NCBI GenBank assembly: GCA_900757485.1
Contig: CAAEOA010000147.1
Span: 1 to 11,995 of the forward strand
Direction: 5' to 3'
DNA length: 11,995 nt
Origin: Oscillospiraceae bacterium
GTDB lineage: Bacteria; Bacillota; Clostridia; Oscillospirales; Ruminococcaceae
The notes under the pieces are model-generated. The model was given only the letters and a program-made list of their open reading frames with translations, made no database searches and was not told where the DNA came from. Numbering within the stretch: position 1 is the first letter of the stretch; every line of letters begins with the position of its first letter. Of the stretch, positions 6,855 through 11,995 are shown one piece after another. The position numbers were made by a program, and so were the translations under genes.

Positions 6855-7619
6855 GAGCTTTTTGTCTCTAAAATCCAACGATTTTCCACTGCCGACGGTC
6901 CCGGAATCCGTACAACAGTTTTTTTATCCGGATGCAATCTTCGGTGCAAATGGTGTCATAATCCGGAAACATGGGAAGCAAAACAGCAAACGCTGCACTT
7001 TCCAAACGGAAAAGAAGAAATCTCAGGCGTCAAGATGAGCGTTGAAGAGGTTTTTGCGGCTGTTATAAAAGATATTGACTTTTATAAAGAATCCGCAGGC
7101 GGATTGACAGTGTCAGGCGGCGAACCTCTTTTGCAGTATCAAGCGGTTGCCGAACTGCTTCGCCTTTGCAGGCAGGTAAATATCAATACTCTGGTTGACA
7201 CCTCCGGAGCAGCTCCATATGAGGCATTTAGGCTTCTTATTCCGGTAACAAATATTTTTTATTATGACATAAAAGCCGCAGATGAAAAAAGATACAAAAG
7301 CTTTACCGGCGGTAGCTTTGCGCAGATAAAATATAATCTCCTTCAGTTAAAATCAGACGGTGCCGATGTTGTGCTCAGACTTCCGCTTATTGCCGGCGTT
7401 AATACTGATTTAAAATCAGCAGAAACGATTTCCAAATTAGCGATCCAAGCCAAAATTAAGGAAATCCATCTGCTCCCATATCACAAATTCGGAATATCCA
7501 AATACGACGCATTGGGAATTGATTACCCTTTCAGAGAGAAACGTCTTGTACCAAAAAAGCAGATTGACAAAATTTCAGACTGCTATAAAAACGCAGGATT
7601 TGAAGTAAAAATAAATTAA
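6852..7619 (+). CDS. glycyl radical enzyme activating enzyme (radical SAM, PflA-like)
   Basis: A radical SAM enzyme that should cleave S-adenosylmethionine with a [4Fe-4S] cluster and generate the glycyl radical on the preceding gene's product. The cluster motif CNLRCKWC (Cys28, Cys32, Cys35) is followed by HNPETW; SGGEP (88-92) contacts the methionyl part of SAM, and DTSG (116-119) and YYDIKAAD are family blocks. The N-terminus, IQRFSTADGPGIRTTVFLSG, is standard for the family. Length is 255 residues, as in PFL activase. The Cys-rich ferredoxin-like insert that usually follows the radical SAM motif in activases of glycerol dehydratase, CutC or HPAD type is missing: residues 36-87 have no cysteine. 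Start chosen at ATG 6852 (ribosome site at 6834-6839); the frame also opens at 6804 inside the upstream gene. Only 28 bases separate it from that gene's stop. Confidence 0.95.
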   Translation: MELFVSKIQRFSTADGPGIRTTVFLSGCNLRCKWCHNPETWEAKQQTLHFPNGKEEISGVKMSVEEVFAAVIKDIDFYKESAGGLTVSGGEPLLQYQAVAELLRLCRQVNINTLVDTSGAAPYEAFRLLIPVTNIFYYDIKAADEKRYKSFTGGSFAQIKYNLLQLKSDGADVVLRLPLIAGVNTDLKSAETISKLAIQAKIKEIHLLPYHKFGISKYDALGIDYPFREKRLVPKKQIDKISDCYKNAGFEVKIN

Positions 7620-7633
7620 AAGGGGTTTTAAGC

Positions 7634-8734
7634 ATGAAAGCAAAAGCAGCAGTATTTATGGGTGAAAAAAAGCCTTTTGAAATTAGGGAGTTTGAGATCA
7701 CAAAACCTCCCAAAGGCTATGCGCAGATGAAACTTATTGCAAGCGGAATTTGCGGAACGGATATCCATATGCATAATGGCAAGCTGGCGGTAGCTGCACC
7801 AAGCATCATCGGTCATGAGTTTATAGGTCGGATATCAGATGCCGATCCCGAAGAGGCGGCTTCATTCGGGTTAAAAATCGGTGATAATGTAATCGCAGAT
7901 ATTGCGGTTCCGTGCGGAGAATGCCTACTGTGCAAATCCGGAGATGGCGCCAACTGCGTAAATATGAAAGTAACCAATGGCGGATCTATTGACGAAGCTC
8001 CCTATCTTTACGGCGGGTATACCGAAGTAAACTACACCCCGCTTGCTAATCTGATTCGCATTCCTGACAGCATTGATCCTGCTGTTGCAGCAATTTTTGC
8101 CTGCCCGGGACCGACCGCTATGCATGCTTTTCATTTAGCACGGCTAGCAGGCGTGGATTTTACCAAAATAAGATCAGCAGTTGTTCAAGGCTTAGGTCCT
8201 GTTGGCTGCTTCGCTGTTATGTATTTACACGCTATCGGTATTGAATCTGTTTATGCTATCACAGCTGGGAACAATGAGGAACGTGAGGCATTGGCAAAAA
8301 AACTTGGAGCAAAAGAAGTTCTGAACCTTACTGCTATGGGTACAGAAGCAGTTACCCAAAGGTTGCAGAAAGAAAACGGCGGACTGGGCGTCGACCTTTG
8401 CTTTGAAGCCTCAGGAGCGCCAAGCGCAGTCGTTCAGGGAATGGATATTCTCAGAAACCGCGGCGTTTATCTTGTTCCGGGACAATACAGCAACAGTGGC
8501 GGAGTAGTTATCCAACCCCAAATGATTACGTTTAAAGCACTGCATATCATTGGTTCATCACAGTATTCCATGCTGGATGTAAACGCTTATCTTACATTTC
8601 TCGATGAGCATAAGCAATTGCATGACTGTATCTCAAAACTAGGTACAAGATATCATATCGAGGAAGTAAACCAGGCATTTGCAGACGCTAAATCCGGAAA
8701 CAATGTAAAAACAATACTGGTATCGGAAGCATAA
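7634..8734 (+). CDS. zinc-dependent medium-chain alcohol/polyol dehydrogenase
   Basis: 366 residues with the two-domain MDR layout. The catalytic zinc motif is GICGTDIH (Cys40) plus GHE (His61, Glu62). Structural zinc cysteines are at 94, 97, 100 and 108 (CGECLLC, then ANC). The dinucleotide fold has GLGPVG (186-191). It should interconvert an alcohol, or a sugar or polyol hydroxyl, and its carbonyl with NAD(P). The acidic residue that normally ends beta-strand 2 in NAD-specific members is not obvious (VYAITAGNNEER), so cofactor preference is uncertain. A good ribosome site (AAAAGGGG, ending at 7625) sits 8 bases before ATG, and the gap to the activase is 14 bases, so co-expression is likely. 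In this context it may reduce a carbonyl product of the glycyl radical enzyme or oxidise its precursor (inference). Sorbitol, threonine or galactitol dehydrogenase-like activity cannot be told apart here. Confidence 0.93.
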   Translation: MKAKAAVFMGEKKPFEIREFEITKPPKGYAQMKLIASGICGTDIHMHNGKLAVAAPSIIGHEFIGRISDADPEEAASFGLKIGDNVIADIAVPCGECLLCKSGDGANCVNMKVTNGGSIDEAPYLYGGYTEVNYTPLANLIRIPDSIDPAVAAIFACPGPTAMHAFHLARLAGVDFTKIRSAVVQGLGPVGCFAVMYLHAIGIESVYAITAGNNEEREALAKKLGAKEVLNLTAMGTEAVTQRLQKENGGLGVDLCFEASGAPSAVVQGMDILRNRGVYLVPGQYSNSGGVVIQPQMITFKALHIIGSSQYSMLDVNAYLTFLDEHKQLHDCISKLGTRYHIEEVNQAFADAKSGNNVKTILVSEA

Positions 8735-8766
8735 AGGCATTTTTATAAAGGAATGAAAAACACAAC

Positions 8767-9549
8767 ATGGATTTAATTATTTTCAGCGGACAAAGTAACA
8801 TGCAAGGTCAAACGGAATGCTTACCATATAACAACAGCGCAGTAAATGATGCATTTGAATACAATTTTGCCGATGATTTATTAATCCCCTTGCGCCATCC
8901 GGTCGGAGAAAACCTTGATATAAACGGACGCCCGTTTTGTCCTGATTTCAATGACATCCCCGGTACGATAGAAAAAAGCGCATTACTGGCATCATGGGAA
9001 AATCACGCCAATATGGTTCCGGAGTTTTGCAGAAGCTATATTGCCGTTACCGGAGATCAGGTAGCGGCAGTACATGCTGCTAAAGGCTCCACCACAATTG
9101 ACTATTGGCTAAAAGGAAATCTCGGCTATAATTTTCTTTATCAAAAATCCGTTGCTGCAATTCAAAAAGTGAATCCCCATCATATCTTTTTTGTTTGGCT
9201 GCAAGGCGAAAGCGACGCTATTGCAGGGGCATCAAAAGAATGCTATAAAGAAAAGCTTTTGCAATTAAACAGAGATCTGCAAAAAGACCTTCACATTGAA
9301 AAATTCGGCATTATTTTGGTAGGACGTTTCACCGGCGATGAGCGTGATGACTGCATTATTCATGCGCAAAAAGAAATCTGTACGGAAAATAAAGATTTTT
9401 TGATGTTGACCACTATTACGGAGCAAATGACGCAAATTAAAAAATTTATGAATCCGTTTGCAGACGGACATTATAACTGTCAGGGGCAGGAGATTATCGG
9501 CGCATTTGCCGGTCACGCGTTAGGCATATACCGTCTATCTCAAAAATAG
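8767..9549 (+). CDS. SGNH-type carbohydrate esterase (SASA / sialate O-acetylesterase-like domain)
   Basis: 260 residues beginning almost at the catalytic block: IIFSGQSNMQGQTE with nucleophile Ser10 in GQSNM. HAAKGSTTIDYW (103-114) matches the oxyanion/glycine block, VWLQGESDA (143-151) the conserved QGESD block, and ADGHYN (232-237) carries the likely catalytic His235 with its Asp neighbour. This pattern is that of the SASA/CE6-like esterases that remove O-acetyl groups from sugars. No signal peptide is present, so it acts on an intracellular substrate. ATG 8767 is the only start available in frame (a stop lies at 8746-8748); AAAGGA at 8747-8752 is 14 bases upstream, a long spacing shared with the mannosidase. 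It is the last gene of the glycyl radical enzyme operon, 32 bases after the dehydrogenase, which suggests that the pathway substrate carries an acyl ester (inference). Confidence 0.88.
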   Translation: MDLIIFSGQSNMQGQTECLPYNNSAVNDAFEYNFADDLLIPLRHPVGENLDINGRPFCPDFNDIPGTIEKSALLASWENHANMVPEFCRSYIAVTGDQVAAVHAAKGSTTIDYWLKGNLGYNFLYQKSVAAIQKVNPHHIFFVWLQGESDAIAGASKECYKEKLLQLNRDLQKDLHIEKFGIILVGRFTGDERDDCIIHAQKEICTENKDFLMLTTITEQMTQIKKFMNPFADGHYNCQGQEIIGAFAGHALGIYRLSQK

Positions 9550-9589
9550 TTTTGCTATGGATATTGTATCTCTTATTCGCTTTAACTTT

Positions 9590-10405
9590 TTACTCCAAAG
9601 AAGATTTTGCCGATTCTTTTATATATTCTTTCGGAGATACCCCCATTTTCTTTTTAAAAACCTTGGAAAAATACAGCGGATCCGAGAAACCACACAGCTT
9701 TGAAATATCGCTGATACAGGAAATTCTTTTTTCCATGAGCGAGCAGGCATTCTGAATGCGAAGCAGAGTCACATATTGTTGAACCGGCAATCCGAATTCC
9801 TTTTTAAAGATTTCCGATATGTATTTTTTACTGTATGAAAATTCATTTGCAAGTTTTTCTATCGTGAAATCAATATCACAATAATTTTCGTCAAGATACT
9901 TTTTTATTAAAAGTATCTTTTCTTTATACTTTGTGGATATATCTGCATTAGAATTTTTTCTTTCTATTATGGAAAAAGCATATAGCAGCCCAGACTCCGA
10001 AATCAAATCAATATTTCCCGTGTCAGACTTTTTCAAAAAACACTCCCATATTTCAATCAGTTCCCCGCAGTCTGAAACCACACAGTTTTTCTGTGTAATT
10101 TTAAACTGTTCAAACAACATATTCGCCCGTATTCCCAGAAAACTTATATACATATATTTCAAATCAGAAGCTGACTCAATGGAATATTGAGCAGCGGCAA
10201 AAGTAAAAAAGATATCACCGGCTTTTACCTCAAAATCGCCGTAAATAGTATGCAGCTTACCGATTCCATCGGTAACTAAATGAATTCGATGCGCTGTGTC
10301 GGATCTGAATTGCAGCATATTTCGATCTTCGGTTTCGTAAACAAAATTCAGAGTATAAAGTGTATCCGGAGCCGGCGTAGAGGTGTTAAATTTACATATA
10401 TTCAT
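9590..10405 (-). CDS. AraC-family transcriptional regulator 2
   Basis: 271 residues. An N-terminal cupin-like sensing domain covers about residues 15-100 (GDFEVKAGDIFFTF). The C-terminal AraC domain covers about 163-262: first HTH TIEKLANEFSYSKKYISEIF with KKEFG, second HTH ISDISKLCGFSDPLYFSKVF, then KKKMGVSPKEYIK, a full match to the family signature. ATG 10405 is preceded by the recurrent leader with AAAGGA 12-14 bases upstream. Its own promoter has a perfect -35. The gene is divergent from the Gfo/Idh pair and shares with it an intergenic region holding a two-copy direct repeat, so it probably controls both that operon and itself (inference). It converges on the esterase gene with only 40 bases between stops, in which I see no hairpin terminator. 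Confidence 0.95.
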   Translation of the reverse strand: MNICKFNTSTPAPDTLYTLNFVYETEDRNMLQFRSDTAHRIHLVTDGIGKLHTIYGDFEVKAGDIFFTFAAAQYSIESASDLKYMYISFLGIRANMLFEQFKITQKNCVVSDCGELIEIWECFLKKSDTGNIDLISESGLLYAFSIIERKNSNADISTKYKEKILLIKKYLDENYCDIDFTIEKLANEFSYSKKYISEIFKKEFGLPVQQYVTLLRIQNACSLMEKRISCISDISKLCGFSDPLYFSKVFKKKMGVSPKEYIKESAKSSLE

Positions 10406-10435
10406 CTTTATGACTATTCCTTTCTGAGCTTTTGT
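10403..10435 (-). promoter_or_regulatory. recurrent translation-start leader, copy 3 (AraC regulator 2)
   Basis: On the minus strand the core is GAAAGGAATAGTCATAAAG followed by ATG (10405-10403). The 33 bases match the activase leader at 30 positions and the last 22 match the glycyl radical enzyme leader at 20. Similarity stops at the ATG, so this is a leader element and not part of a duplicated gene. Confidence 0.7.
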
Positions 10436-10453
10436 CCAAAACTTGATAGGTTC

Positions 10454-10482
10454 ATTTTATCGATCTCTTATCATTTTGTCAA
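10454..10482 (-). promoter_or_regulatory. promoter of AraC regulator 2
   Basis: On the minus strand a perfect -35 TTGACA (10482-10477), a 17-base spacer and -10 TAAAAT (10459-10454, 5 of 6). The transcript would start near 10447, giving a leader of about 40 bases that includes the recurrent leader element. The operator repeat begins four bases upstream of this -35. Confidence 0.8.
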
Positions 10483-10485
10483 TGG

Positions 10486-10525
10486 ATTTCCGGATATTTT
10501 ACATGTATTTACGGATATTCTCCAT
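10486..10525 (+). promoter_or_regulatory. two-copy direct repeat, probable AraC-family operator
   Basis: ATTTCCGGATATTTTACAT (10486-10504) and ATTTACGGATATTCTCCAT (10507-10525) agree at 16 of 19 positions and are offset by 21 bases, two turns of the helix. A pair of same-direction half-sites on one DNA face is the standard AraC-family binding layout. The second copy abuts and overlaps by one base the -35 of the forward promoter, as for a class II activator. TACATGTA, an 8-base palindrome, spans the junction (10500-10507). Confidence 0.7.
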
Positions 10526-10553
10526 TTACTTTCATTTCTGCAAAAGATATAAT
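10525..10553 (+). promoter_or_regulatory. promoter of the Gfo/Idh operon
   Basis: -10 TATAAT (10548-10553) is perfect; -35 TTTACT (10525-10530, 4 of 6) lies 17 bases upstream. The weak -35 directly next to the direct repeat suggests dependence on an activator. The leader would be short (about 20 bases), with AAAGGTGAG as ribosome site. Confidence 0.75.
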
Positions 10554-10578
10554 ACAGACAGAAAGGTGAGTGATTAAA

Positions 10579-11874
10579 ATGAAAAAAATACGTATCGGCG
10601 TTGTAGGCGCAGGCAGAGGCACCAGCATGATTAACTACAGCGAATATTCGGGTATGTCAGAGCTTGTTGCCATCTGCGACAAAAATGAAGAAATTCTTGA
10701 AGTTCAGAAAAAAGCTCTAAACGACGATAAAATTCGTTATTATAAAGATTTTGATCAATTTATTAATCATGACATGGATGCGGTAGTGCTTGCCAATTAT
10801 GCCAACGAACACGCCCCGTTTGCGATTCGCTGTTTAGAAAAAGGACTGCATGTTTTCAGCGAAGTGCTGCCCTGTCAGACAATGAAAGAAGCGGTCGAAC
10901 TTATTGAAGCAGTAGAAAAAAGCGGAAAAATATACGCTTACGGAGAAAATTATTGCTATATGCCGGCACCGCATGAAATGAGGAGGCTTTACCAAGAAAA
11001 TAAAATCGGCGAATTTCAGTATGGCGAGGGCGAATACATCCACAACTGCGAGTCTATTTGGCCGTCAATAACCTACGGTGAAGAAGATCACTGGCGCAAT
11101 AATATGTACTCAACTTTCTACTGCACACATTCCATTGGACCGCTCATTCATATTACCGGTCTAAGACCTGTATCGGTGATTGGTTTCGAGGGCACCATGA
11201 ATGAAGCAAATCTCAGGGTAGGCTCTAAAGCCGGGCTTTTCGGAATCGAAATGATTACCCTTGAAAACGGCGGTATCATAAAAAGCATTCATGGGCACTT
11301 ATACAGAAACTCCATATGGTATTCCCTGTATGGTTCAAAGGGAAGCATGGAAAGCGCTCGGGAAATTGCAGAAAACGATGACATTCAGAGAATATATGTC
11401 AACGCAGATCAGTACGAAGGTCAATATAGCGAACAGCAGATTGAGAATCGCAAATTGGAACTTGATGAAAAGACAAATACTTTTGGTCATGGCGGCTCGG
11501 ATTTCTATTGCATGGATGAGTTTATTAAAAAGATTAACGGTGATTCGCAAGCAGATATCATAGATGTTTATGAAGCGCTTGATATGTTCCTTCCGGGTAT
11601 GTTTGCCTATCGCTCCATTCTCAGAGGTGGAATTTCAGTTGAAATTCCAAATTTGAGAAAACCAGAAGAGAGAGAAAAATACAGAAATGATACAGCATGC
11701 ACCGATCCTAAGGTTGCCGGCGGTATGCTATTGCCAACATTTTCAAAAGGCACACCTCAAATTGATAAAAAGGTGTATGAGGCAGTGAACAGAAAATTTG
11801 AGGCAAGCAAATATTCAGCCGACGATCCATATTTCAGCGCAGTCATGGCTCAAGGCAGACCGGAAGAAAAATAA
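10579..11874 (+). CDS. Gfo/Idh/MocA-fold NAD(P)-binding protein, possibly a GH109-like redox glycosidase
   Basis: 431 residues from ATG 10579; GTG 10570 is rejected because it sits within the ribosome site AAAGGTGAG. The N-terminal Rossmann fold has GVVGAGRGTSM (7-17) and strand-2 acid AICD (31-34). The usual EKP motif, whose lysine serves catalysis in the dehydrogenases, is SEVLP (94-98): Glu is kept and Lys is replaced by Val. The C-terminal domain holds ENYCYMPAP (Glu123), GEYIHN (Tyr153) and THSIGP (His184). These resemble the Glu, Tyr and His positions reported for GH109 NAD-dependent glycosidases (Glu149, Tyr179, His228 from memory), including the same 30-residue Glu-Tyr spacing. An oxidation-elimination-hydration glycosidase or related lyase is therefore as likely as an ordinary sugar dehydrogenase. 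It is first in an operon with a second Gfo/Idh gene 26 bases downstream. Confidence 0.9.
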   Translation: MKKIRIGVVGAGRGTSMINYSEYSGMSELVAICDKNEEILEVQKKALNDDKIRYYKDFDQFINHDMDAVVLANYANEHAPFAIRCLEKGLHVFSEVLPCQTMKEAVELIEAVEKSGKIYAYGENYCYMPAPHEMRRLYQENKIGEFQYGEGEYIHNCESIWPSITYGEEDHWRNNMYSTFYCTHSIGPLIHITGLRPVSVIGFEGTMNEANLRVGSKAGLFGIEMITLENGGIIKSIHGHLYRNSIWYSLYGSKGSMESAREIAENDDIQRIYVNADQYEGQYSEQQIENRKLELDEKTNTFGHGGSDFYCMDEFIKKINGDSQADIIDVYEALDMFLPGMFAYRSILRGGISVEIPNLRKPEEREKYRNDTACTDPKVAGGMLLPTFSKGTPQIDKKVYEAVNRKFEASKYSADDPYFSAVMAQGRPEEK

Positions 11875-11900
11875 ATACTTATTTAAAGGAGCATGCTTTT

Positions 11901-11995
11901 ATGAATACAAAAGAAATACGTATTGGCGTTATGGGAACTCTTCGCGGCGGATCCTATATTGAAAACTTTGGATATGTAGAAGGAGCGCGTGTTAC
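11901..11995 (+). CDS. second Gfo/Idh/MocA-family protein, N-terminal part (3' truncated)
   Basis: Only the first 31 codons are in the window. They contain RIGVMGTLRGGSYI (7-20), a Rossmann glycine-rich turn that aligns with RIGVVGAGRGTSMI of the preceding protein, including the Arg-Gly pair. AAAGGAG at 11885-11891 lies 9 bases before ATG. The gene is 26 bases after the first Gfo/Idh gene with no terminator between, so the two are likely co-transcribed paralogs. The catalytic region is outside the window, so whether it keeps the EKP lysine is unknown. Confidence 0.8.
   Translation, partial: MNTKEIRIGVMGTLRGGSYIENFGYVEGARV

Noticed and set aside
8753..8776. Seven-codon frame (MKNTTWI) overlapping the esterase start
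   Set aside because: Its ATG is one base after AAAGGA, too close for initiation, and it is very short; probably chance.

Overview
The window reads as part of a carbohydrate-utilisation locus from an anaerobic, AT-rich Gram-positive bacterium, probably of the Clostridia. Three things suggest this: an oxygen-sensitive glycyl radical enzyme with its activase, strong AAAGGA/AGGTGAT-type ribosome binding sites with near-consensus sigma-A promoters, and two AraC-family regulators beside catabolic genes. No species-level call is possible from sequence alone. There are no RNA genes, insertion sequences, CRISPR arrays or transporters.

Layout. (1) 2-571: 3' end of a right-handed beta-helix protein. 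(2) 731-3469: a complete GH38 alpha-mannosidase, closed by a strong bidirectional terminator (3506-3550). (3) 3668-4459, minus: AraC-type regulator 1. (4) Divergent from it, a four-gene operon runs from a recognisable promoter at 4550-4577: glycyl radical enzyme (4673-6823), PflA-like radical SAM activase (6852-7619), zinc-dependent medium-chain dehydrogenase (7634-8734) and SGNH/SASA-type carbohydrate esterase (8767-9549). (5) 9590-10405, minus: AraC-type regulator 2. (6) Divergent from it, two tandem Gfo/Idh/MocA-fold genes (10579-11874, and 11901 to the window end, partial). The first lacks the lysine of the dehydrogenase EKP motif and keeps residues resembling those of GH109 NAD-dependent glycosidases.

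How the genes may work together (inference). The mannosidase, and possibly the GH109-like protein, release sugars; the esterase removes acyl groups. The glycyl radical enzyme carries a Cys-x-Glu active-site motif, as in C-O, C-N or C-S bond-cleaving members, and could convert a sugar-derived polyol, hydroxy acid or amine to a carbonyl compound that the dehydrogenase then reduces. Its substrate cannot be assigned. This GRE/activase/dehydrogenase/esterase cassette is the best candidate here for an undescribed pathway.

Regulatory DNA is unusually legible. The 10406-10578 intergenic region holds two divergent promoters flanking a 19-bp direct repeat with 21-bp period, the expected geometry of an AraC-family operator. 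A 22- to 33-base leader ending exactly at the ATG recurs upstream of three genes (the GRE, its activase and AraC regulator 2). The two forward promoters also share sequence just downstream of the -10 box.
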